Part shown: positions 1-7,887 of the stretch, piece by piece | How positions within the stretch are numbered: the stretch's first letter is position 1 | Layout: each line of letters starts with the position of its first letter | NCBI RefSeq assembly: GCF_014203225.1 | Contig: NZ_JACHIO010000010.1 | Coordinates: forward strand, 62,001 to 126,000 | Direction: 5' to 3' | Source of the DNA: Granulicella mallensis | GTDB lineage: Bacteria; Acidobacteriota; Terriglobia; Terriglobales; Acidobacteriaceae | Length of the DNA: 64,000 bases | Translations under genes and position numbers: made by a program | The notes under the pieces: generated by a model | Seen by the model: the letters and a program-made list of their open reading frames with translations, nothing else | Told to the model about the DNA's origin: nothing | Databases searched by the model: none

Positions 1-467
1 GCATCGGTGATATCGATGTCAATCCCTTTACGATTCCTCACGATGCCGTTGACCCTTGCGGCTTTGTTTTTCATGCGCGGCACGAGTCCATCCGCATGGC
101 GATTGCGACTGACCTTGGATATATTCCGCCCAACGTGAAGCAGGCGCTGCGGAATGTCGATGTGCTGCTGCTGGAGTCGAACCACGACCTGGAGATGCTC
201 AAGGATGGCCCCTATCCGTGGTCGGTAAAGCAGCGTGTGCTTTCGCGGGTTGGACATCTCTCCAACGATGCTGCCGCGGAGTTCCTGATGCGCGACTACG
301 ATGGCGGTGCGCACACCATCGTGCTTGGCCATCTCTCGGCCCATAACAACCTCCCGGAGCTTGCCCGTCTGGCCGCCGAACAGGCCATCGGCAGCCGCAT
401 GACGCTGCTGGGTAATCGCGTGCTACTGGCTGCCCAGGACACGCCTCTCGAACCTATTTGTCTTTAG
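1..467 (+). CDS. MBL-fold metallohydrolase, C-terminal part (partial)
   Basis: The reading frame is open from base 3 and enters from outside the window, so only the C-terminal ~155 residues are present. The visible segment has IPHDAVDPCGF, LLLESNHD, GHLSNDAA and VLGHLSAHNN, which match the C-terminal half of YycJ/WalJ-type metallo-beta-lactamase-fold hydrolases. In this fold the late His and Asp residues complete the two-metal site. The N-terminal HxHxDH metal motif must lie upstream of base 1. Family members are proposed cytoplasmic nucleases or phosphodiesterases, but the substrate cannot be read from this fragment. A further internal ATG at 96 is not the start, because strongly family-like sequence precedes it. 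Confidence 0.82.
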   Translation, partial: IGDIDVNPFTIPHDAVDPCGFVFHARHESIRMAIATDLGYIPPNVKQALRNVDVLLLESNHDLEMLKDGPYPWSVKQRVLSRVGHLSNDAAAEFLMRDYDGGAHTIVLGHLSAHNNLPELARLAAEQAIGSRMTLLGNRVLLAAQDTPLEPICL

Positions 468-562
468 AATGAGCGCGGTATCACCCGGGATTCCCACATG
501 CGGAAGAAAAAGGTGGTTCCTGCTGCTCCCTGAATTCATCTAAACTAGAAAGTACTGCACGA

Positions 563-1072
563 ATGCCGATCGCACCCTATCCTCGCTCCCATCGCCACGA
601 GACCTGTAACGATCAGGTGATCGGAGCCATTCTCTCGGGCTGGCGCTATGACATCTCAGGCATTCCCAAGGACCTTCGTGGCGACTACGAGGCCCATCTT
701 CGCGGCTGCACCTACTGCCGGAGACGCCAGCGTCTGCACCGGACGGTCGATATCCTGCTTCTGGCGGCGACTACTCTCTCCTTTGCGGCGTTCCTGATGG
801 CAGCGCTGGTCATGCACAAGATCGAGGCCTACAGCCACATTAGCGGCAGCGTCCATGTGCATCTGCACGGTGAAGGCCGAGCGGCCCTGGCCCGGATTCC
901 CGACAGCATCGCGATCAGCCTGGAGGCTGTTGCCTGCACGGGCGTCTTCGTCTCCCTGCTGCTCTGGGTACTGGTAGCCATCGCAACGCCGATTCCGGGC
1001 ATGCTGTCGACCATGTTCCGCGAACGTATCTCCCCGGAAGAGCGCGATCGCCTGCGCAAGCAGGCAGCCTGA
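563..1072 (+). CDS. Zinc-finger membrane protein, anti-sigma-like
   Basis: 169 residues of unknown specific function. Near the N-terminus is H45-x3-C49-x2-C52 (HLRGCTYC), the zinc-binding pattern of zf-HC2 / anti-sigma (ZAS) domains. Two hydrophobic segments follow, at about residues 65-85 and 120-146, so the finger would be cytoplasmic and the ~35-residue loop between the helices periplasmic. A basic C-terminus (RERISPEERDRLRKQAA) ends the protein. No sigma factor gene is adjacent. The next gene, 27 nt downstream on the same strand, encodes a rhomboid protease, so the two may be co-transcribed. The anti-sigma reading is inferred from the Cys/His pattern only. Confidence 0.6.
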   Translation: MPIAPYPRSHRHETCNDQVIGAILSGWRYDISGIPKDLRGDYEAHLRGCTYCRRRQRLHRTVDILLLAATTLSFAAFLMAALVMHKIEAYSHISGSVHVHLHGEGRAALARIPDSIAISLEAVACTGVFVSLLLWVLVAIATPIPGMLSTMFRERISPEERDRLRKQAA

Positions 1073-1098
1073 GCCGCCCCGCGATTTCGGCATCAAAT

Positions 1099-2010
1099 TT
1101 GAGCGACCCCAATTCATCTTCCCTTACTCCTTCCTCCACCGGGCAGCTTCTGTCCGTGGAAGCGGAGAGGGCTGCGCGGGAGTCAACGCGGAGGCGCAAC
1201 GACGACAGGCACTCCTCTCTGCTCGACTATCCGGCGACATATCTGCTGATCGGCATCAATCTTCTGGTCTTCGCGATGATGTTCCGGTATAGCCCTGCGC
1301 TTCCGTTGATCCGGCAGCATGCGGGCTGGCAGATTCTTACCGCCTCCTTTGACGTGAATACGCTGCTCCGCTTCGGCGGCAGCGATGCCGCTTATGTCAT
1401 GAACGGTCAGTGGTGGCGGCTGATTACCTCCACCTTCGTCCATGTGACGATCCTGCACCTTGTTTTGAATATGTGGTGCCTGTGGAACCTGGGTCTCTTT
1501 GGCGAGCCCCTTCTGGGCCGGCCCGGCTTGATTGCGGTGTATCTCCTGACGGGCACGGCGGGCATGATGCTTTCGCTCACTTTGAGTGTCGCCCAGCAGC
1601 AGGACTCCCTGGTGGCAGGGGCCTCAGGGGCGATCTTCGGTCTTGCAGGAATCCTGATTGTTCTGCTGTCCAACCGCAAGCTTGCCGCACCGTGGAAAGA
1701 GCTGCGCAGCCTCCGGCGCTCGGTAATCTGGTTTGCGGTGCTCAATCTGGTGATTGGGATTGTGCCGCAGGTGCTGCCGTCGTTCTCAGACGGTCAGCTT
1801 GCAAGGCTGCATCTTGATCCTGGTTCGCTGCCGCACATCGACAATTCAGCCCATCTCGGCGGTTTCCTCTGTGGTCTGGCGCTTGGATTTCCTTTATTTC
1901 CCCGTATGACCTCGGGGAAGTCGAGCTATCGCGCCCGGCAGGCATGGGTGTTTGCCGTCGCCGCTTTCCTGCTTTGCCTGTTCGGCTATGGCCTGGCTAA
2001 ATTTGCTTAG
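1099..2010 (+). CDS. Rhomboid family intramembrane serine protease
   Basis: 303-residue polytopic membrane protein with the rhomboid catalytic pattern: catalytic Ser176 in GASGAIFG and His251 in the last-helix motif NSAHLGGFLCG, preceded by HLVLNMWCLWNLG in helix 2, where the oxyanion Asn lies. Rhomboids cleave single-pass substrates within the membrane. About 45 hydrophilic residues precede the first helix (YLLIGINLLVFAMMF). The start is TTG at 1099; no upstream ATG is in frame, and the first internal ATG would remove helix 1. The gene follows the zinc-finger membrane protein by 27 nt and ends before a bidirectional terminator. The natural substrate is unknown. Confidence 0.87.
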   Translation: MSDPNSSSLTPSSTGQLLSVEAERAARESTRRRNDDRHSSLLDYPATYLLIGINLLVFAMMFRYSPALPLIRQHAGWQILTASFDVNTLLRFGGSDAAYVMNGQWWRLITSTFVHVTILHLVLNMWCLWNLGLFGEPLLGRPGLIAVYLLTGTAGMMLSLTLSVAQQQDSLVAGASGAIFGLAGILIVLLSNRKLAAPWKELRSLRRSVIWFAVLNLVIGIVPQVLPSFSDGQLARLHLDPGSLPHIDNSAHLGGFLCGLALGFPLFPRMTSGKSSYRARQAWVFAVAAFLLCLFGYGLAKFA

Positions 2011-2074
2011 AAATCCACAATTGTGCCGACATCTCCACAGGCATGCTCCGGCAATAGAGGCCTATACTTGCGCC

Positions 2075-2113
2075 AAAGGAAAAAGCCCTCGGGTGGCCGG
2101 GGGCTTTTCCTTG
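2075..2113. terminator. Bidirectional terminator between rhomboid and XRE genes
   Basis: AAGGAAAAAGCCC at 2076-2088 pairs with GGGGCTTTTCCTT at 2100-2112, giving a GC-rich stem whose base is A-rich on one side and T-rich on the other. It lies between convergent genes and can serve both strands. Confidence 0.75.
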
Positions 2114-2134
2114 TCTGAAATTAATGCCTGAGAA

Positions 2135-2548
2135 TTAGCTGATGGAGAGCGTCGCGGTGGCGGCAAACTTTCGTACCATCGCCAGCAGTAGACGCCGGTC
2201 GCTTTCGCCAAGGTTGGAAGAGTAGCGCTGTACCTGAGTGAGGAAGCGGATCTCGTCCTCCTTGAGGCTTATGCCCGGAACATCCTTAACGGAATCCTCC
2301 GCGAAGAACTGGCTTAACGGCAGATCAAGCGCCGCGGCGATCTTCTGCAGTGTCTCCAGCGAGGGTACGGTGTGGCCGTTTTCGACACGCGAGAGATAGC
2401 AACGCAGCAGACCTGTGCGCTTTTCAATGTCTCCCTGCGACATGCCCTTCTGCAGACGAAAGTCACGAATCGTCATTCCGATATTGATCGGTGCTGGTCC
2501 GGGTGAAACCGCCATCTCCGACGGCAGAGCTGTTTGCATATGTGCCAT
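2135..2548 (-). CDS. XRE family helix-turn-helix regulator
   Basis: 137-residue protein with a classic Cro/cI-type HTH at about residues 24-80 (IRDFRLQKGMSQGDIEKRTG, then YLSRVENGHTVPSLETLQKIAAALDLPLSQFF). The pattern of GMSQGDIE followed by LSRVENG is the HTH_3 signature. The C-terminal ~50 residues (EDEIRFLTQVQRYSSNLGESDRRLLLAMVRKFA) have no recognised ligand-binding domain and probably mediate oligomerisation. ATG at 2548 is the first start available; no strong Shine-Dalgarno sequence is seen. Upstream lies a large inverted repeat (2651-2730) that could be structural or regulatory. The target genes are not evident. Confidence 0.83.
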   Translation of the reverse strand: MAHMQTALPSEMAVSPGPAPINIGMTIRDFRLQKGMSQGDIEKRTGLLRCYLSRVENGHTVPSLETLQKIAAALDLPLSQFFAEDSVKDVPGISLKEDEIRFLTQVQRYSSNLGESDRRLLLAMVRKFAATATLSIS

Positions 2549-2650
2549 TAGCGGTAAAGTAACGATCTCTTACGAAGGTAGCAAGAGCTAAGTTCAAGAA
2601 TCGTCAGCTTTGTACCACGCAAGATTCGTGCATTTGACGGCACTGGGAAA

Positions 2651-2730
2651 GCAGAGTGTAGAGAGTAGAGGATAGAGCGTAGACGAAAGCGGTTCTCTCT
2701 ACGCTCTACACTCTATTCTCTACACTCTGC
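2651..2730. repeat. 33-bp inverted repeat with internal GTAGAG-like units
   Basis: The arm at 2651-2683 is complementary to the arm at 2698-2730 with three mismatches over 33 bp, around a 14-nt centre. Each arm itself consists of degenerate TAGAG-type units (GCAGAGTGTAGAGAG...). It lies directly after the fabG stop codon on the minus strand and upstream of the XRE gene, so it may end fabG transcription or be a mobile palindromic repeat. Confidence 0.75.
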
Positions 2731-2731
2731 T

Positions 2732-3478
2732 TTACCCCATGTACATGCCGCCGTTGACGTCCAGCGTGTGTCCGGTGATGTAGCTGGCGGCTTCGGAGGC
2801 CAGGAAGGCGACTGCGGCTGCGGCTTCCTGTTCCGTGCCGACGCGGCCGAGAGGGACCTGCGCGATCATGGCTGCCTTGTGTTCGTCGGGCAGGATGGCG
2901 GTCATGGCCGTCTCGATGTAGCCCGGGGCGACGGCGTTGACCGTGATGCTGCGGCTGGCGAGTTCACGGGCCATCGCCTTGGTCATGCCGATCATTCCGG
3001 CCTTGGAGGCAGCGTAGTTGATCTGTCCGGCCTGTCCTACCTCGCCCACGATGGAGGTGATGTTGATGATGCGGCCCCAGCGCGCCTTGAGCATGGAGGA
3101 GCAGCAGGCCTGCGATAGCAGGTACGCGCCGGTGAGGTTGGTGTTGAGGACGTCGTCCCAGTCCTGGCGCTTCATGCGCAGCATCAGGCCGTCCTTGGTG
3201 ATGCCGGCGTTGTTGACGAGGATCTCGATCTTGCCGAATTCGGCGATGACGGCCTTGGCGCAGGCTTTGATCGACTCTTCATTCGCGACGTCGAGGGCAA
3301 AGGTTTTGGCCTGGCCACCGGCGGCTACGATCTCGGCGGCGACGGATTCGAGCTTTTCCGCGTTTCGCGCCGCCAAGGCGAGGGTTGCTCCGGCTTTGGC
3401 GAGTTCAAGGGCACATGCCCGACCGATACCCTGCGACGCACCGGTTACCAGCGCGATTCTTCCTGCTATTTCACTCAC
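2732..3478 (-). CDS. fabG: 3-oxoacyl-[acyl-carrier-protein] reductase
   Basis: 248-residue classical short-chain dehydrogenase that reduces 3-oxoacyl-ACP with NADPH in type II fatty acid synthesis in the cytoplasm. It has the cofactor motif TGASQGIG (residues 12-19), NNAG (89-92), the catalytic Ser142-Tyr155-Lys159 set (ITSIVGEVGQAGQINYAASKAG) and the C-terminal HTLDVNGGMYMG typical of FabG. The start is GTG at 3478 with GAGGAAC six bases upstream. It is transcribed away from the ThyX-like gene. No other fab genes are adjacent, so another SDR reductase role is possible, although the C-terminal match to FabG is strong. Confidence 0.9.
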   Translation of the reverse strand: MSEIAGRIALVTGASQGIGRACALELAKAGATLALAARNAEKLESVAAEIVAAGGQAKTFALDVANEESIKACAKAVIAEFGKIEILVNNAGITKDGLMLRMKRQDWDDVLNTNLTGAYLLSQACCSSMLKARWGRIINITSIVGEVGQAGQINYAASKAGMIGMTKAMARELASRSITVNAVAPGYIETAMTAILPDEHKAAMIAQVPLGRVGTEQEAAAAVAFLASEAASYITGHTLDVNGGMYMG

Positions 3479-3562
3479 AATGTTCCTCGTTTCTGTTGCC
3501 TATAAATCAGTTGGAATTCTCCACTATTAAAGTATCTCAGGCACGATATTCTTGTGCGAGTC

Positions 3563-5140
3563 ATGTCCGAACGCCCCACACCGCACCCCGCCGCCCAACA
3601 TCCCGAAAATACCACCGAAGTCTACGCTATTCATGGCGCGGAGCCGGAGGTTCTTGCCTATGCGATGGCTAAGTACTCGCGTTCGGCCCTGACCCTGCGT
3701 GAATCGCTGGCTGAGATCAGCTCGCAGCGGGCTGAGCAGTTCCTGAATACGTTCTACTTCCAGTACGGCCATCGCTCCATCGCCGACCTGGCGCACATTC
3801 CGTTTGCCGTGGAGAAGCTATCGCTTCTGGCGGCGATCTGTCTGGTCGATGAGACGCGCTGGGATGGGCAGGAGCGCTCCACGCGCTACCAGGACTTCCG
3901 CCGCAGCGGATGGTTTACGCCGGAGCTCGCGACGAAGCAGCGCAAGCTATACACGCATGCGATTGAGGATCTCTTCAAGGCGTACGACTCGCTGAGCGCG
4001 GGAATGTTGAGTGCGCTCAAGCGTGCGATTCCGCAGCCGGAGTCGATGAAGGCTGACAGCTACGAGCGCACGTTGAAGGCCCGTGCCTTCGATGCGGCGC
4101 GCTATCTGCTGCCGCTTGCGACGAATACTTCGCTCGGACAGATTGTGAACGCGCGCACGCTGGAGACGCAGGTCTCGCGGTTGCTCTCCAGCCCGTTTGC
4201 GGAGATTCGCGATCTTGGCACGAAGCTGCGTAACGCGGCCAGCGAACCCGCATGGAACGTGCAGCGCGACAAGCTGGAGCAGCTTGCAGGCGAGGGAAGC
4301 GTCGCGGCGGATGCGACGACGGAGATCCTCAACGAACTGATGCCTCCTGTGCGCACCGCTCCCACGCTGGTGAAGTATGCCGAGAAGAACGACTACCAGT
4401 GCAAGAGCCGTGCAGAACTGGCCCAGGCCGCGCGTGAGCTGATGAAGGATGCGCCGATCTATCCGGCTCCTATCGTCGACCTGTTGGATGATGATGAGGA
4501 CCTTGAGGTGGAGATTGCGACCTCGCTCGTCTATCCGCACTGCCATTACTCGTACCGCCAGCTTCGTGGGGCAGTGGCGTCTCTGACCGAGACGCGGCGC
4601 AATGAGCTGCTGAAGCTGGGAGCGGTGCATCGCGGACGCCATGATGAGCTGGTGCGCGCCTTCAATGCCGGTCATGGCTTCCGCTTCGACATCCTCATGG
4701 ATATTGGTGGCTTCCGGGATATGCACCGCCATCGCCGCTGCGTGCAGTTGCTACAGGAGTTCTCGGACGTTCATGGCTATGACGAGCCGGTCTGCCCAGG
4801 CCAGCCGACGCTCGCCGAGGCGGGCCTCGGAGAGCAATACCGCGACGCGATGAATGCAGCGCTGGCTGCCTACCGCACAGTCTGCGACAGTGGCGAAGCC
4901 GAGGCAAAGCAGAGCGCGCAGTATCTGCTGCCGTTGGGAATGCGTTGCCGCAGCCTGTTCAAGATGGACTTTGCCGAGGCGCTTTATATTGCCGAGCTGC
5001 GTTCGGGGATTGCGGGACACTTCAGCTATCGGCGTGTGGCGTGGGAGATGTATCAGGCGATTGCTACGCGGCATCCGGCGCTGGCGGGGCTGTTCCGGAT
5101 TGAGGATGTGAATGTGCCGATGGACTTATTGAAGAGGTAA
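3563..5140 (+). CDS. Double-domain ThyX-like (flavin-dependent thymidylate synthase family) protein
   Basis: About 525 residues, more than twice the ~220-250 of normal ThyX, which methylates dUMP using FAD and methylene-tetrahydrofolate. The N-terminal half has GHRSI (69-73) and the late part of the ThyX motif as QERSTRY (103-109), but no RHR before it. The C-terminal half has an RHR triplet (389-391, in DMHRHRRC) but no S-x-RY after it. Both halves also share a YLLPL segment (ARYLLPLATNTS and QYLLPLGMRCRS), which supports an internal duplication. ATG at 3563 is taken as the start; a GTG three codons earlier is the alternative. Databases usually label this family thymidylate synthase, but the split motif makes that activity unproven. 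Confidence 0.72.
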   Translation: MSERPTPHPAAQHPENTTEVYAIHGAEPEVLAYAMAKYSRSALTLRESLAEISSQRAEQFLNTFYFQYGHRSIADLAHIPFAVEKLSLLAAICLVDETRWDGQERSTRYQDFRRSGWFTPELATKQRKLYTHAIEDLFKAYDSLSAGMLSALKRAIPQPESMKADSYERTLKARAFDAARYLLPLATNTSLGQIVNARTLETQVSRLLSSPFAEIRDLGTKLRNAASEPAWNVQRDKLEQLAGEGSVAADATTEILNELMPPVRTAPTLVKYAEKNDYQCKSRAELAQAARELMKDAPIYPAPIVDLLDDDEDLEVEIATSLVYPHCHYSYRQLRGAVASLTETRRNELLKLGAVHRGRHDELVRAFNAGHGFRFDILMDIGGFRDMHRHRRCVQLLQEFSDVHGYDEPVCPGQPTLAEAGLGEQYRDAMNAALAAYRTVCDSGEAEAKQSAQYLLPLGMRCRSLFKMDFAEALYIAELRSGIAGHFSYRRVAWEMYQAIATRHPALAGLFRIEDVNVPMDLLKR

Positions 5141-5147
5141 ATTACGC

Positions 5148-5537
5148 ATGTCGCCTGAAGAGCTAAACACGCTGGCAAGGCGAGTGCTTGATGCAGCCTT
5201 TCGCGTTCACACAACATTAGGGCCGGGGCTTTTAGAGAACGCCTATACCGCGTGTCTTATCTATGAACTGCGCCGTGCGGGACTGGATGTCAAGACTGAG
5301 GTACCCGTGCCTGTCGTATACGAAGGCGTGAAATTAACGGATGTGGGATACCGGAGCGACATTCTGGTGGCGAACGAACTCGTGATTGAGATGAAGTCGT
5401 TGGAGGCAATTGCACCTGTGCATCTCTCTCAGTTGATCTCGTATCTCAAGCTTTCAGACCGTCGTCTTGGGTTGCTGCTGAACTTCAACGTGGAGCGGTT
5501 TAAGGATGGAATCTATCGTCGGGTAAATGGCCTGTGA
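5148..5537 (+). CDS. GxxExxY family protein (PD-(D/E)XK nuclease-like)
   Basis: 129 residues with the family-defining GLLENAY (G-x2-E-x2-Y) at about residues 25-31 and a later core YRSDILVANELVIEMKS, where D and E-x-K resemble a PD-(D/E)XK nuclease active site. The C-terminus (LLLNFNVERFKDGIYR) is also typical of the family. The biochemical role is unknown; nuclease activity is an inference from the fold. It begins 7 nt after the ThyX-like gene and is followed by a very long hairpin that overlaps the end of the convergent transporter gene. Such genes are often found beside long inverted repeats, as here. Confidence 0.82.
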   Translation: MSPEELNTLARRVLDAAFRVHTTLGPGLLENAYTACLIYELRRAGLDVKTEVPVPVVYEGVKLTDVGYRSDILVANELVIEMKSLEAIAPVHLSQLISYLKLSDRRLGLLLNFNVERFKDGIYRRVNGL

Positions 5538-5538
5538 A

Positions 5539-5632
5539 AGCCTTGACGCAAAGGGCGCTAAGAGAAGAGCCAAGTTTCGCCACGGCTATCGTGGCGAAAC
5601 TTGGCTCCCTTTGCGAACTTTGCGTCAAAGCT
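5539..5632. repeat. Long nested hairpin after GxxExxY gene
   Basis: The inner stem is a perfect 18-bp inverted repeat (5567-5584 with 5590-5607) around a 5-nt loop. The outer arms (5540-5562 with 5609-5631, TTGACGCAAAG on one side and CTTTGCGTCAA on the other) extend it to a ~94-nt imperfect palindrome. It may act as a bidirectional terminator; the outer arm overlaps the last codons of the transporter gene. Confidence 0.8.
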
Positions 5633-6329
5633 TTTCCTGCTGCCCGGTAAAGCGGAACGGATTGAAGTTTGTATGCGCATCGAAGGTATCGATGCCTTCG
5701 GCACGCTTTAGCCAGCCGATCACGAGATAGGTCAGCGGCGTCGCCAGCACCTCATAGCCGACCTTCAGCAGGTAGCCCACGACGATAATCTCGACGAGCT
5801 TATGGGCGGAGAATACCCCTCCGAAGGTGATGACGATGACCAGCGTGGTATCGACGGCCTGGCCTACGACCGTTGAGCCCACGGTGCGAGTCCATAGCAT
5901 GCGGCCTTTCGTCAGGAGCTTGAGCTTGGCCATGGTGAAGGAGTTGGCGAACTCACCGGCCCAGAAGGCGATCAGGCTGGCGATGAGGATGCGCGGCAGA
6001 AAGCCGAAGACCGTAACGAAGGCCGCCTGGTTATGGAACTCCGGATCGGAGGGCAGCGCGATGACCAGGGCTGAGACGGCGTAGAGTAGCGCGGTCCCGA
6101 AGAATCCCAGCCAGATGGCGCGCCGTGAGGCTGCGTAGCCGTAGATCTCGGTGAAGATGTCGCCGAAGATATAGGTGATGGGGAAGAGTACCATCGCGCC
6201 GCTGGTGGAGAAGGCCGGAATATGCCAGAACGGCCCGATGCGGATGACCTTCTGCGCGAGCAGGTTCGATACCAGAAGGATCACGACGAAGGCGGTCGTC
6301 AGGGCGTCGAGATAGCGGAATCGAGACAT
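5625..6329 (-). CDS. Queuosine precursor transporter (YhhQ/VUT family)
   Basis: 234-residue inner-membrane protein with about six hydrophobic segments and the YhhQ-family block FPITYIFGDIFTEIYGYAAS, followed by FWAGEFANSFTMAKLK and WTRTVGSTVVGQAVDT. Members import 7-cyano-7-deazaguanine or 7-aminomethyl-7-deazaguanine for queuosine modification of tRNA. No queuosine enzymes or preQ1 riboswitch are seen nearby, so the exact substrate is inferred from family membership. The gene is monocistronic as far as the window shows and converges on the GxxExxY gene; its stop codon lies inside the shared palindrome. Confidence 0.86.
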   Translation of the reverse strand: MSRFRYLDALTTAFVVILLVSNLLAQKVIRIGPFWHIPAFSTSGAMVLFPITYIFGDIFTEIYGYAASRRAIWLGFFGTALLYAVSALVIALPSDPEFHNQAAFVTVFGFLPRILIASLIAFWAGEFANSFTMAKLKLLTKGRMLWTRTVGSTVVGQAVDTTLVIVITFGGVFSAHKLVEIIVVGYLLKVGYEVLATPLTYLVIGWLKRAEGIDTFDAHTNFNPFRFTGQQEKL

Positions 6330-6464
6330 GAGATCAGGGTATCGCAGGATGTTGGCGACTTTCGCTTTTCTTTTGCTATGGCCTGGGGGTTAGTGCTAGA
6401 CTCGGCTTTGACATTTCACCTCGGCGTGACCCCAGCTTGAACCTATCTTAAGGAGATAAACATC

Positions 6465-7538
6465 GTGGCAGATGACCGCAGCAAAGCCATAGAAACCGCA
6501 CTTTCTCAGCTTGAAAAGCAATTTGGCAAGGGGTCGGTGATGCGGCTCGGCGCGAAAGAGGCGATTGGGCCAATTTCGGTAATCTCCACGGGGTCGATTT
6601 CCTTTGACGCGGCGTTGGGTGTAGGTGGCGTGCCTCGTGGGCGCGTGATCGAGATCTTTGGGCCGGAAAGTTCGGGAAAGACGACCATTACACTGCAGAT
6701 CATCGCTGAGGCGCAGAAGAACGGCGGCCTGGCGGCGTTTGTGGATGCGGAGCACGCTCTCGATCCAGCTTATGCAAAGAAGTTGGGTGTCGACACCGAC
6801 AATCTGCTCGTGAGCCAGCCGGACTACGGCGAACAGGCACTGGAGATCGTCGAAGCGCTGGTTCGCTCGGGCGCCATCGACGTACTGGTCGTGGATTCGG
6901 TGGCTGCGCTGGTGCCGAAGGCTGAGCTTGATGGCGAGATGGGCGATTCGCACATGGGCCTGCAGGCCAGGCTGATGTCGCAGGCATTGCGCAAACTGAC
7001 TGGAACAGTGTCGAAGTCGCGCACCAGCCTGATCTTCATCAACCAGGTCCGCGAGAAGATCGGCGTCATGTTCGGCAACCCGGAGACGACGACCGGCGGA
7101 CGTGCACTGAAGTTCTACTCCTCAGTGCGTATCGATATCCGCCGTGTCGGCGCGGTGAAGGAAGGCGATGTTGTCGTCGGCAACCGCACGAAGGTCAAGA
7201 TTGTAAAGAACAAGGTCGCGGCACCCTTCCGCGATGCTGAGTTCGACATTCTCTTCGGAGAAGGTATCTCTCGTGAAGGCGACTCGCTGGATCTTGCGGT
7301 GCTGCACAATATCGTCGACAAGGCGGGTGCGTGGTACAGCTACCAGGGTGAGCGTATCGGACAGGGCCGCGAGAATGTACGCGGATTCCTGAAGGAAAAC
7401 AAAGAGGTCTTCGGCCGCATCGATAGCGAACTGCGCAAGAAGCTCGGAATCAAGCCCGCGGATGATGTTGAGATCCCCGCTGCACCCGTCGATGGCCCAG
7501 CCCAGGCGGTTGAAGCTGTAAAGACACGCCGCGGATAA
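6465..7538 (+). CDS. recA: Recombinase A
   Basis: 357 residues, the usual RecA length. RecA coats single-stranded DNA, drives homologous pairing and strand exchange, and triggers LexA self-cleavage. Visible features are the Walker A motif GPESSGKTT (66-74), [11 protein letters not shown], the Walker B strand [34 protein letters not shown] covering L2, and the C-terminal [15 protein letters not shown]. The start is GTG at 6465, fixed by a strong TAAGGAG Shine-Dalgarno (6449-6455) and by the family N-terminus ([26 protein letters not shown]). No clear LexA box could be recognised upstream. A good intrinsic terminator follows at 7554-7596. Confidence 0.98.
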   Translation: MADDRSKAIETALSQLEKQFGKGSVMRLGAKEAIGPISVISTGSISFDAALGVGGVPRGRVIEIFGPESSGKTTITLQIIAEAQKNGGLAAFVDAEHALDPAYAKKLGVDTDNLLVSQPDYGEQALEIVEALVRSGAIDVLVVDSVAALVPKAELDGEMGDSHMGLQARLMSQALRKLTGTVSKSRTSLIFINQVREKIGVMFGNPETTTGGRALKFYSSVRIDIRRVGAVKEGDVVVGNRTKVKIVKNKVAAPFRDAEFDILFGEGISREGDSLDLAVLHNIVDKAGAWYSYQGERIGQGRENVRGFLKENKEVFGRIDSELRKKLGIKPADDVEIPAAPVDGPAQAVEAVKTRRG

Positions 7539-7553
7539 TTTTGCCTGCAACCC

Positions 7554-7596
7554 AAGTAAAAGCCGTGACGGAAGATCGTCACGGCCTTACTTTTTT
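7554..7596 (+). terminator. recA intrinsic terminator
   Basis: A perfect 9-bp stem GCCGTGACG / CGTCACGGC (7562-7570 with 7577-7585) is extended outward by AAGTAA/TTACTT and followed by TTTTTT. It starts 15 nt after the recA stop. The following ~290 bases up to the CPBP gene hold nothing else I can identify. Confidence 0.88.
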
Positions 7597-7887
7597 AAAT
7601 TCCTTCTCAGCGGGCTGGGTGCAGGTTGAAAAGAACTCGAATCATTGCCAATTGAGACCAAAAGGTGGCCAACAAAACTCCTTTGTTATGAGTGCCCCCT
7701 TACAGCACCGTTCGCAGCCTCTGAGATCATAAGTTGGCCGAAACGTTTCTAACGGACCATAGCTTAGTTCAGCGTTTCGAGGGGGATCAGATTTAGGCGG
7801 ATGTCCAGATGCTTTCACGATAGAGAATATTCTTTGTGTGAGGGTGCTACGCTATGAGCTTATTGAAGAATAAGGAGATATGACTCG

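Noticed and set aside
6361-6464. LexA operator upstream of recA
   Set aside because: A TTGACA hexamer (6408-6413) is present, but I could not recognise a dyad or -10 element convincing enough to call.
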